From Kaistia sp. 32K (lineage in GTDB: Bacteria; Pseudomonadota; Alphaproteobacteria; Rhizobiales; Kaistiaceae), in the NCBI RefSeq assembly GCF_016629525.1, contig NZ_AP024269.1, positions 1,798,001 through 1,862,000 of the forward strand: a DNA stretch of 64,000 bases, read 5' to 3'. Below are positions 51,050-58,885 of this stretch, one piece after another. Each line of letters opens with the position of its first letter. Position 1 is the first letter of the stretch. The notes below the pieces were generated by a model. The model had not been told where the DNA came from. It saw nothing but the letters and a program-made list of their open reading frames with translations, and did not search any database. The position numbers and the translations under genes are program-made.

Positions 51050-52417
51050 ATGGAAGATATCGTCCACGCTGACGAGGCGGCGCTGCGCGTCGAGGCATCC
51101 CGCCTTGACGACGAGCATGTCGCCGACGTCGTAGAACTTCTCAACCAACACGAACCCGAAGCGATCTCCGCCTTTCTGGCGGGGCTGTCGGACGAGCGCG
51201 TGATCGAGATTCTCGATCAGCCTGAATTCTATGAATCGGTCGAGGTGCTCTCGAACCTGCCGATCGAGCGGGCCGTCCGCATCCTGGGCGGCATGTCGGC
51301 CGACCGCGCCACCGACCTCTTGGCCGAGATCGACGAGCCGCTGCGCACGCAGCTGATCGGCCGGCTCGATCCCGAGACCCGCAGCGCCGTCAAGCGCCTC
51401 TCCGCTTTTCCCGAGGGCAGCGCCGGCAGCATCATGACGACCGAGTTCGTCAGCGTGCCGACGAGCTGGACCGTGGGCCAGACGCTGCAGCACATCCGCG
51501 CCGTCGAGAAGAGCCGGGAGACCATCTACACGATCTGCGTGCTTGATCCCGTGACGCATCAGCTCGTGCAGACGGTCTCGCTGCGCCGCCTGATCGCGGC
51601 CGAGCTCAACGCCGAGGTGCTGTCGGCCGCGCGGCATCGCCGCCCGATCACCGTCTCGCCGCAGACGGACCGCGAGGACGTCGCGCAGCTGTTCTCGAAA
51701 TACGACCTGCTCGCCGTCCCGGTCGTGGACGAGCGTTTCCATGTCGTCGGCATCGTTACGGTGGACGACGTCATCGATACGATCTTCGCCGAGAATACGG
51801 AGGACGTGCAGAAGTTCGGCGGCATGGAGGCGCTCGACGAGCCCTACATGGACATCAGCTTCCTGACGATGATGAAGAAACGCGCCGGCTGGCTGTGCGC
51901 GCTGTTCATCGGCGAGATGCTGACGGCGACCGCCATGCAGCATTTCGAGACGGAGCTGGAGAAGGCGATCGTCCTGACGCTGTTCATCCCGCTGATCATG
52001 AGCTCCGGCGGCAATTCCGGCTCGCAGGCGACGTCGCTGATCATCCGCGCGCTGGCGCTCGGCGAAGTCAAGCTGAAGGACTGGTGGCGCGTCGCGCTGC
52101 GCGAGCTGCCGAGCGGCCTGTCGCTCGGCGCCATTCTCGGCACGCTCGGCGTCGTCCGCATTACCGCCTGGCAGCTGCTCGGTCTCTATGACTATGGCGA
52201 GCACTGGATGCTCGTCGCGGCGACCGTCGGCACCGGCCTTCTCGGCATCGTCACCTTCGGCTCGATGACCGGCTCGATGCTGCCCTTCATCCTGCAGCGG
52301 CTGAAATTCGACCCGGCCAGCGCCTCGGCCCCCTTCGTCGCGACGCTCGTCGACGTGACCGGACTGGTCATCTACTTCTCGGTCGCCCTCGTCATCCTGA
52401 GCGGCACGCTGCTGTAG
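51050..52417 (+). CDS. mgtE: Magnesium transporter MgtE
   Basis: 455 residues with a GGAGTAAGCC ribosome site. The order is an N-terminal helical superhelix domain (about 1-130), two CBS domains (TEFVSVPTSWTVGQTLQHI and RRPITVSPQTDREDVAQLFSKYDLLAVPVVDERFHVVGIVTVDDVID), a connecting helix and five membrane helices with MSSGGNSGSQATSLIIRAL and VTGLVIYFSVALVIL. MgtE is a homodimeric Mg2+ channel gated by Mg2+ binding to the cytoplasmic domains. Confidence 0.95.
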   Translation: MEDIVHADEAALRVEASRLDDEHVADVVELLNQHEPEAISAFLAGLSDERVIEILDQPEFYESVEVLSNLPIERAVRILGGMSADRATDLLAEIDEPLRTQLIGRLDPETRSAVKRLSAFPEGSAGSIMTTEFVSVPTSWTVGQTLQHIRAVEKSRETIYTICVLDPVTHQLVQTVSLRRLIAAELNAEVLSAARHRRPITVSPQTDREDVAQLFSKYDLLAVPVVDERFHVVGIVTVDDVIDTIFAENTEDVQKFGGMEALDEPYMDISFLTMMKKRAGWLCALFIGEMLTATAMQHFETELEKAIVLTLFIPLIMSSGGNSGSQATSLIIRALALGEVKLKDWWRVALRELPSGLSLGAILGTLGVVRITAWQLLGLYDYGEHWMLVAATVGTGLLGIVTFGSMTGSMLPFILQRLKFDPASASAPFVATLVDVTGLVIYFSVALVILSGTLL

Positions 52418-52451
52418 AGGGAAGGGCATCCTTCAATGACCTCAACGCGTC

Positions 52452-52597
52452 CTGAACCCTCCCCTTGAGGGAGGGTCAAGACCGCCTTGGGGCGGTCTTG
52501 GGGAGGGGTTCTTCGTCGGACTTGCCGCGAGCTGAGCGAAGCGCCCCCTCCCGAAAACGCCAGGGCGTTTTCGACCTCCCCTCAAGGGGGAGGTTCA
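52452..52597. repeat. Palindromic intergenic repeat, family D
   Basis: Inverted arms TGAACCCTCCCCTTGAGGGA and TCCCCTCAAGGGGGAGGTTCA enclose two strong hairpins (AAGACCGCC-ttgg-GGCGGTCTT and GAAAACGCC-ag-GGCGTTTTC). It separates mgtE from the converging DUF4893-like gene. Confidence 0.85.
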
Positions 52598-52634
52598 AGA
52601 AAGAAGGCCGGCCCCGCACGCCCCCTGCCGAACC

Positions 52635-53264
52635 TCACCGCTTCTTCAGCTCGATGATGTCGAACTTCGATTCGAATTTCGGCTCCGGCAGGTCGAGCCG
52701 GTAGCTCTTCGGGCCGGTCTTGTAGAAATAGCCAACCTGGTCGTTGTCGGCCTTGGCGCCGTAGCGGCGCGGCTTCTCGTTCGCGAAATGGTCGGCGCCG
52801 TAATAGATCAGCCGCTTGTCGCTCTCGTCGATGAAATGGCCGCTGAGGCGCTGCGATCCGCTCGTCTTGACGAGGCGATAGCCGAGATCGTCCTCGTCGA
52901 TCCGGCAGGCGAACCAGTCATAGACGGTGAGGGGCAGGCCGCCGCCGAGCTTGATCGTGCGGCAATTGTAGCTGCCGCGAATGTCGACGCCGAGGATCGG
53001 CTGCGGCTGGATCGCGAACATCGCGTCGATCATCGACACGTCGCCCTGGCCGCCGCCGGCGCGGGCTTCCTTCAAGGCCTCCGCCCGCGTCGCCTCGTAG
53101 CGGTCGAGGCGGCCCTTGTCGGTCTTGGTCAGCGTCCGCGCCGCCATCGTGCCCTCGGCGAACGCGCTGCCCGAGACGAGCAGCAGCACCATGGCGGGCA
53201 GCAGGCGAAGGCTTCTCGGCAGCCGCGAAGTTCGCGGCTGAAAAGGCTTGGGAAGCGGCGTCAT
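52635..53264 (-). CDS. Exported protein, DUF4893-like
   Basis: 209 residues from the ATG at 53264 (GAGGAG upstream). A signal peptide (RLLPAMVLLLVSGSAFA) precedes a globular domain with KTDKGRLDRYEATRAEALKEA, SYNCRTIKLGGGLPLTVYDWFACRI, KTSGSQRLSGHFIDES and a final LPEPKFESKFDIIELKK, a pattern I associate with DUF4893. Two Cys in the mature part could pair. Probably periplasmic; the function is unknown. The family name is from memory and less certain than the export call. Confidence 0.65.
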   Translation of the reverse strand: MTPLPKPFQPRTSRLPRSLRLLPAMVLLLVSGSAFAEGTMAARTLTKTDKGRLDRYEATRAEALKEARAGGGQGDVSMIDAMFAIQPQPILGVDIRGSYNCRTIKLGGGLPLTVYDWFACRIDEDDLGYRLVKTSGSQRLSGHFIDESDKRLIYYGADHFANEKPRRYGAKADNDQVGYFYKTGPKSYRLDLPEPKFESKFDIIELKKR

Positions 53265-53370
53265 GGAGGTCTCCTCGGTTCGTCCGCTTGGTTTACATGG
53301 GAAGGGGGCATCACTATGTTGCCGCACCCGGCAGGGAAACCTGCCCGAACGAGAACTGGACGTCTATCCA

Positions 53371-54499
53371 ATGCGAGCCGAGATCGAGACGATCGTCGAC
53401 GAAATCAAGCAGGGCATAACCCTGCTGAGGAGGCATCTTTGACTGGGATCGTGCCCAGAGACGCCTGCTTGAACTGAACGCCCTCTCCGAGACGCAGAAC
53501 TTCTGGGACGATCCCCAGAAGGCGCAGAAGCTGATGCGCGAGCGCCAGGGGCTCGAGGACGGCATCAACGCCGTCAAGACCAGCGAGCGCGAGCTTGCCG
53601 ACAATATCGAGCTGATCGAGATGGGCGAGGCCGAAGGCGACGCCTCGATCATCGCCGATGCCGAGGCCGCGATCGTCGCGCTCAAGGGCGACATCCGCAA
53701 GCGCCAGGTCAATTCGATGCTGTCCGGCGAGGCCGACGGCAACGACACCTATGTCGAAGTCCATGCCGGCGCCGGCGGCACCGAGAGCCAGGACTGGGCC
53801 AACATCCTGCTGCGCATGTACACGCGCTGGGCGGAGAAGAGCGGCCGCAAGGTCGAGCTCCTGGAAGTCCACGACGGCGAAGAGGCGGGCATCAAGTCGG
53901 CCACCATCCTCGTCAAGGGCGAGCAGTCCTATGGCTGGCTGAAGACCGAATCGGGCGTGCACCGTCTCGTGCGCATCTCGCCCTATGACAGCGCCGCGCG
54001 CCGCCATACGAGCTTTGCCTCGATCTGGGTCTATCCGGTCGTCGACGATTCGATCGAGATCGAGATCAACGAGAGCGACTGCCGCATCGATACCTATCGC
54101 GCGCAGGGCGCCGGCGGCCAGCACATCAACACGACCGACTCGGCCGTGCGCATCACGCACATGCCGTCCGGCATCGTCGTGCAGTGCCAGAACGAGCGCT
54201 CGCAGCACAAGAACCGGGCCGCCGCCTGGGAGATGCTGCGCTCGCGCCTCTACGAGGCGGAGCTGGAGCGGCGCGAGGCGGCCGCGATGGCGACCGAATC
54301 GACCAAGAAGGACATCGGCTGGGGCCACCAGATCCGGTCCTACGTCATGCAGCCGTACCAGCTGGTGAAGGACCTGCGCACCGGTGTCGAAAGCACCAGC
54401 CCGCAGGACGTGCTGAACGGCGACCTGAACGAGTTCATGGAAGCCGCGCTGGCGCAGCGCCTCGGCGGCCCCGCCGTGGACGTCCAGGACATCGACTGA
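53371..54499 (+). CDS. prfB: Peptide chain release factor 2, with programmed +1 frameshift
   Basis: 375 residues when joined as 53371-53439 plus 53441-54499. Codons 1-23 end in ...RRHL and an in-frame TGA; translation continues in the +1 frame as [12 protein letters not shown]. The shift site is AGGAGG-CAT-CTT-TGA-C, the same arrangement as in E. coli prfB, so RF2 autoregulates its own synthesis. RF2 hallmarks are [15 protein letters not shown] (GGQ hydrolysis loop) and [15 protein letters not shown], where the stop-reading SPF motif is SPY. It reads UGA and UAA stops. Confidence 0.97.
53428..53443 (+). promoter_or_regulatory. prfB programmed frameshift signal
   Basis: An internal Shine-Dalgarno-like AGGAGG (53428-53433), three spacer bases, the slippery CTT and the TGA stop followed by C. 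Slow UGA decoding when RF2 is scarce lets the ribosome slip +1. Confidence 0.95.
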
Positions 54500-54538
54500 T
54501 CAGACGTCGGCTGACGAATCGCGTCGATTGAAATCCGG

Positions 54539-54565
54539 AGGGCGGAGCCAGGCTCCGCCCTTTGT
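54539..54565 (+). terminator. Terminator after prfB
   Basis: 11-bp stem AGGGCGGAGCC / GGCTCCGCCCT around a single A, followed by TTGTCGTTT. Confidence 0.75.
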
Positions 54566-54663
54566 CGTTTGGTCTCGGCAATATCGTTCCGACGGGTTGC
54601 GTCCTCCGGGAATGCCTGCTTCGCTGGAGCGGTGATCCCTGCATTTCCGACAAAGGTTTTCAG

Positions 54664-55644
54664 ATGGCGCTGAGCATTCTCTTCATCGGCGGTACCGGCC
54701 AGATCTCCTACCCATGCGTCGAACGCGCGGTGGCGCAGGGGCATGACGTCAGCGTCTTCAATCGCGGCAAAAGCGAGAGCGAACTGCCCCGCGGTGTCAC
54801 GTCGATCATCGGCGAGCTGGCGGGGCCGGAATATGCCGATCTGGCCAAGGCCAATTATGACGTGGTGTGCCAGTTCATCGCCTTCACGCCGGATCAGGTG
54901 GCGCGGGACATCGAGATCTTCTCCGGCCATTGCGGCCAGTACATCTTCATCTCGTCAGCTTCGGTCTATGAAAAGCCGGCGCGCCACTATGTGATCACCG
55001 AGAAGACGCCGGCGATCAATCCGTACTGGCCCTACAGCCAGGCCAAGATCGCCTGCGAGAAATTGCTTGAGGCGGCGCAGGGCCTGAACTGGACCATCGT
55101 GCGCCCCAGCCATACCGTCCGTACCGGCCTGCCGATCATGATGGGCGACAGCGATATCATGGCGCGCCGCATGCTGGACGGTGAGCCCACGATCGTCGCC
55201 GGCGACGGCCATACGCCGTGGACGCTGACCCGGTCGGTCGATTTCGCCGTGCCGTTCGTCGGCCTGTTCGGCAACAAGGCGGCGCTGAACGATGTCTTCC
55301 ACATCACCAATGACCGCGCCCATATCTGGGACGACATCCAGAAGGCGATCGCCCGCCTGCTCGGCGTCGAGGCCAAGATCGTGCATGTGCCGACCGATAC
55401 GCTGGTCCGCTACAATCCGGAATGGATCGGCCCGCTGACCGGCGACAAGGCGTGGACGGCGATCTTCGACAATTCGAAGATCAAGAGCGTCGTGGGCGAT
55501 TTTCACTGCGCCGAGAGCCTCGACGATATCCTGGCCGAGCCGATCCAGCACCTCAAGCAGCGCCTGGCGACGCAGCGTCCGCCGAAGGGCGAGTTCGATG
55601 CCCTGGTGGACCGGATCTGCCGGGAGCAGGCGGCGCTCGGCTAG
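54664..55644 (+). CDS. NAD-dependent epimerase/dehydratase-family protein (atypical SDR)
   Basis: 326 residues from the ATG at 54664. An N-terminal Rossmann fold (LSILFIGGTGQISYPCVERAV) is followed by FISSASVYEKPARHY and YWPYSQAKIACEKLL, where Tyr and Lys occupy the SDR active-site positions. The C-terminal part carries WTLTRSVDFAVPFVGLFGN. The overall pattern matches atypical extended SDRs related to nucleotide-sugar epimerases and the CSP41-like group. The substrate is unknown. It stands between prfB and a convergent cysteine hydrolase gene. Confidence 0.85.
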   Translation: MALSILFIGGTGQISYPCVERAVAQGHDVSVFNRGKSESELPRGVTSIIGELAGPEYADLAKANYDVVCQFIAFTPDQVARDIEIFSGHCGQYIFISSASVYEKPARHYVITEKTPAINPYWPYSQAKIACEKLLEAAQGLNWTIVRPSHTVRTGLPIMMGDSDIMARRMLDGEPTIVAGDGHTPWTLTRSVDFAVPFVGLFGNKAALNDVFHITNDRAHIWDDIQKAIARLLGVEAKIVHVPTDTLVRYNPEWIGPLTGDKAWTAIFDNSKIKSVVGDFHCAESLDDILAEPIQHLKQRLATQRPPKGEFDALVDRICREQAALG

Positions 55645-55676
55645 GAACGTTTTCGAGCGAACGCCGCCGCATCCGG

Positions 55677-56246
55677 TCAGGCGACGGAGAGCGCCGGCTC
55701 GGCCGCGAGATGCTCGGCCGTGGCGATCACCCTGGCATAGGCGAGGGCGAGCGCCGCCATGTTGGCGGCGTGCACCTCGGCGGCCGGAATGACGCTTCCC
55801 TCGAACTCCAGGTCCCGCGTGGCGCAGGCGTCGTGGAGCACGGTGGTGCGATAGCCGAAATCGGAGGCCGCGCGCCCGGCGGCGGCGATGCACATGTGGC
55901 TCATCGCGCCGACGATGACGATTTCCTCGACGCCATGCTCCTCCAGCGTCGCCTTCAGCTCGGTGTCGCGAAACGCGTTGACGAAGTGCTTCATCACCAC
56001 CGGCTCGCCCTCGGCCGGGCGGACGGCGTCGTGGATCTCCACGCCATGCGTGCCGGGCACGAGATAGGTCGCCCCCGGCGCCAGCGACTGGTGCTGCACA
56101 TGGATGACCGTGTCGCCGCGCCGGCGCGCTGCCGCGAGGACGCGCGCGCCATTGGCGACCGCCGCGTCGGGGCCGACGAGCGGCAGGTTGCCGCCGGGAA
56201 AATAGTCGTTCTGGAAGTCGACGATGACGAGGGCCCGCTGGGTCAT
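55677..56246 (-). CDS. Cysteine hydrolase (isochorismatase-like, nicotinamidase family)
   Basis: 189 residues from the ATG at 56246 (AGGAG upstream). The triad is visible: Asp in ALVIVDFQNDYFPGG, Lys in VVMKHFVNAF and Cys in GAMSHMCIAAAGRAA, preceded by the cis-peptide-type motif. Such enzymes hydrolyse amides or act on pterin- or isochorismate-like substrates. It is divergent from a GlxA-type regulator, a common pairing, so its expression probably depends on that protein. The substrate is not identifiable. Confidence 0.9.
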   Translation of the reverse strand: MTQRALVIVDFQNDYFPGGNLPLVGPDAAVANGARVLAAARRRGDTVIHVQHQSLAPGATYLVPGTHGVEIHDAVRPAEGEPVVMKHFVNAFRDTELKATLEEHGVEEIVIVGAMSHMCIAAAGRAASDFGYRTTVLHDACATRDLEFEGSVIPAAEVHAANMAALALAYARVIATAEHLAAEPALSVA

Positions 56247-56317
56247 GTGAGGCTCCTGCTCCTGGGTTGACGATTGGGGCAGTATGCAGGCCGGCTTTCC
56301 CGCGCTAAATTGGCGAA

Positions 56318-56346
56318 ATCGACAATCTGAGGTTCGATATCGACAA
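56318..56346 (+). promoter_or_regulatory. Direct repeat, possible AraC-type operator
   Basis: ATCGACAA occurs at 56318 and again at 56339, 21 bp apart (two helical turns), directly before the regulator ATG. AraC-family proteins often bind such direct repeats. Confidence 0.45.
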
Positions 56347-57321
56347 ATGGCGACCGAACGGACGACCGAAATCGGCATGGTGCTCTACCCGGACGTCCAG
56401 ATGGCGGCCGTGCTCGGCCTGACCGATCTGTTCGCGATGGCGAACCGGATGGCCCGTGGCCGCGACGGGGCGAAGTCCGGGACGATCCGCGTCTCGCACT
56501 GGCGGCAGAACGGGCCGGAGGGCGCGATCGGCCGTGTCTTCGACACCCTGCCGGAGCGGGTGGCGGGCGAGCCGGCGGCCCTCATCGCGGTTCCGAGCCT
56601 CGCCGGGCCGGTCGAGCCGGCCGACGCCGCGCCCTATGCGGCCTGGCTAAGCCGCTTCCACGCGGCGGGCGGCACGCTGGTCGCGGCCTGCGCCGGCGTG
56701 TTCCTGCTGGGCGAAACGGGGCTCCTCGCCGGCCGCACCGTCACCACGCACTGGGTGCTCGGCGAGCGCTTCCACCGCCGCTTTCCCGATGCGCGCCTCG
56801 ATATCGACCGGCTGCTCGTCGACGAGGGCGATCTCGTCACCGCCGGCGGCATGATGGCGTGGACGGATCTCGGCCTTCGCCTCGTCGATCGCTATCTCGG
56901 TTCGGAGGTCATGCTCGACACGGCGCGGATGCTGCTGGTCGATCCGCCGGGTCGCGAGCAGCGCTATTACAGCACCTTCGTTCCCCGCCTCGACCATGGC
57001 GACAGGGCAGTGCTGCAGGCGCAGCATTGGCTGCACGGGCAGGGCGCCAAGGATGCCTCGCTGGAAAGCCTCGCCGCCCATGCCGGCCTCGAGGAGCGCA
57101 CCTTCCTGCGCCGCTTCCGCAAGGCGACCGGCCGCACGGCGACCGAGTATCAGCAGGAGCTGAAGGTGAACAAGGCGCGCGAGCTCCTGCAGTTCAGCGC
57201 GCTTTCGGTGGACCAGATCGCCTTCGACGTCGGCTATGGCGACGCCGGCGCCTTCCGCAAGGTGTTCGCCCGCATCGTTGGCCTGTCGCCGGCGGAGTAC
57301 CGCCGGCGATTTCACGCCTGA
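56347..57321 (+). CDS. GlxA-family transcriptional regulator (DJ-1/PfpI-AraC fusion)
   Basis: 324 residues from the ATG at 56347. The N-terminal DJ-1/PfpI-like domain (EIGMVLYPDVQMAAVLGLTDLFAMANRMA, then GGTLVAACAGVFLLGETGLL with the nucleophile-elbow Cys) is followed by an AraC helix-turn-helix pair (LESLAAHAGLEERTFLRRFRKATGRTATEYQQEL and LSVDQIAFDVGYGDAGAFRKVFARIVGLSPAEYRRRF). It is divergent from a cysteine hydrolase and probably controls it in response to a small metabolite. Confidence 0.94.
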   Translation: MATERTTEIGMVLYPDVQMAAVLGLTDLFAMANRMARGRDGAKSGTIRVSHWRQNGPEGAIGRVFDTLPERVAGEPAALIAVPSLAGPVEPADAAPYAAWLSRFHAAGGTLVAACAGVFLLGETGLLAGRTVTTHWVLGERFHRRFPDARLDIDRLLVDEGDLVTAGGMMAWTDLGLRLVDRYLGSEVMLDTARMLLVDPPGREQRYYSTFVPRLDHGDRAVLQAQHWLHGQGAKDASLESLAAHAGLEERTFLRRFRKATGRTATEYQQELKVNKARELLQFSALSVDQIAFDVGYGDAGAFRKVFARIVGLSPAEYRRRFHA

Positions 57322-57340
57322 GGCGCCGGTTCGGCGCCTC
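57320..57340. terminator. Hairpin between the GlxA-type regulator and SDR genes
   Basis: 9-bp perfect stem GAGGCGCCG / CGGCGCCTC with a GTT loop, overlapping the regulator stop codon and shared by the converging SDR gene. Confidence 0.6.
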
Positions 57341-57353
57341 AAACGGGCCGCGA

Positions 57354-58103
57354 TTACTTCACCGCGGCATTGCCACCATCGGCATAGAGCGCCGATCCGG
57401 CCACGAAGCTCGACATCGGGCCGGCGAGAAAGAGCGCGGCCTGCGCGATCTCCTCCGGCTGCGCGATGCGCTTCAGGGCATGCAGGCCGGCGGCCCAGTC
57501 CTTCTGGGCCTGGTCGCCCGCCATCGCCGTATCGACGCCGCCCGGCAACAGCGCATTGGCGCGGATTCCCCGGCTCGCATAGTCGGCGGTGATGCCCTTC
57601 ACCAGTCCCATCAGAGCCGCCTTGGCGGTGCCGTAGGCCGACATGCCGGGGATGCCGACGCTGGTGCCGACGAAGGTCGAGGTGAAGACGATCGATCCGC
57701 CGCCGCGTGCGAGCATGGCGGGGATCTGGTGCCGGCTGGCGAGGAAGGCGGAGGTCAGGTTCGCCGCCAGCGTCTCCTGCCAGTCGGCGACCGTCACCTC
57801 GGCGAGCGGCAGGATCGGGCCGACCATGCCGGCATTGTTGATCGCGATATCGAGGCCGCCGAAGCGCTCGGTGGCGGCAGCGACGAGCGCTTCATGCGTC
57901 ACCTCGCGGCCGACGTCGCCGGCGACGGCGTGGGCCTTTCCGCCGCTTGCCTGGATGGTGGCCGCGACCGCGTCGAGCCCAGCCTGGCCGCGTGCGTTGA
58001 GCACGATGGCGGCGCCCTGCTCGGCGAGCAACAGGGCGACGGCGCGACCGATGCCGGCCGATGCGCCGGTGACGATGGCGACCTTGTCTTGCAGCATGGA
58101 CAT
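57354..58103 (-). CDS. Short-chain dehydrogenase/reductase
   Basis: 249 residues, a classical SDR: cofactor motif TGASAGIG (residues about 13-20), NNAG at about 90, catalytic Ser in SIVFTSTF and YGTAK. The acidic/basic residue after b2 (VLNARGQAG) would favour NADP(H). The C-terminal end FLAGPMSSFVAGSALYADGGNAAVK is like that of glucose or 3-oxoacyl-ACP-type reductases with many possible substrates. It converges with the GlxA gene. The substrate is unknown. Confidence 0.93.
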   Translation of the reverse strand: MSMLQDKVAIVTGASAGIGRAVALLLAEQGAAIVLNARGQAGLDAVAATIQASGGKAHAVAGDVGREVTHEALVAAATERFGGLDIAINNAGMVGPILPLAEVTVADWQETLAANLTSAFLASRHQIPAMLARGGGSIVFTSTFVGTSVGIPGMSAYGTAKAALMGLVKGITADYASRGIRANALLPGGVDTAMAGDQAQKDWAAGLHALKRIAQPEEIAQAALFLAGPMSSFVAGSALYADGGNAAVK

Positions 58104-58216
58104 GAAGAACCTCCTTGAATGGGAGGTCGAGGGATAGGGGCGGTCCGAGACGGCGGCGATCCGATTGTTGCGGTCAAATCAACGGCAGCGGACGTAGGCC
58201 GGACAGATTGCCGAGG

Positions 58217-58822
58217 CTACAGCGCGTCGATCCAGGGATGGCCGGGATGCAGCGTCTGGAGACTAGCCTTCAGCCATGCGCGCTCGGCCGTCTCCAGCTT
58301 CGGCAGGGCTTTGGCGAAATCGAGCTCGTCCTTGCCGCGGACGTGCTTCGCCTTGAACAGCAGCACGGCGGCGGGCTTCAGATAGGGCAGGCCGTCCGCC
58401 GTCGTCGCGATCATCTCCGCGCGGCGGCGAACCAGTCGCGGATCGCGCCGGTAGACCCATTCGTCCGGCGTTCCCGGCTCGATCATCATGTCGACGCGCC
58501 AGCGCCGCTCCAGGGGATCCAGGCACCAGATCTGGAAGATCTCCGGGGCAGGGTCCGCGCCGTCCGGCAAGGGAGCGACGATGCCGCTGCCGGCGGTGAA
58601 GAATTGCATGCCGGCGAGCGCGTGGCGAAACGCATCGAGATCGTCGCGCAGGACGGCGAACTCGAGGTCCTCGTGCTCGCGCGTCTCTCGGCCATGCCAG
58701 AGATCGAGCGCCCAGCCGCCGACGACGTGCCAGGGCCTGCCGATGCCGCGCAGGCGCTGGCCGAGCTCGGCCGGATGCCAGGCGGTCCAGGCGTCATCGT
58801 CGGGAATGGCGGAGGTGGTCAT
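58217..58822 (-). CDS. Nucleotidyltransferase-fold protein (aminoglycoside/lincosamide adenylyltransferase-like)
   Basis: 201 residues from the ATG at 58822. The nucleotidyltransferase core reads WHVVGGWALDLWHGRETREHEDLEFAV, with the GG and the acidic pair HEDLE, followed by a further acidic residue in WRVDMMIEP and the C-terminal PAAVLLFKAKHVRGKDELDFAK. This is the arrangement of ANT(2'')/LinB-type and related minimal nucleotidyltransferases. Resistance activity cannot be inferred; many chromosomal relatives have unknown roles. Confidence 0.8.
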   Translation of the reverse strand: MTTSAIPDDDAWTAWHPAELGQRLRGIGRPWHVVGGWALDLWHGRETREHEDLEFAVLRDDLDAFRHALAGMQFFTAGSGIVAPLPDGADPAPEIFQIWCLDPLERRWRVDMMIEPGTPDEWVYRRDPRLVRRRAEMIATTADGLPYLKPAAVLLFKAKHVRGKDELDFAKALPKLETAERAWLKASLQTLHPGHPWIDAL

Positions 58823-58885
58823 GGAATTCGTGGCTGCTGGGGCCACGCGCCGGAGCGGCGCGCGGGTATTCGGATCGTCAGACGG

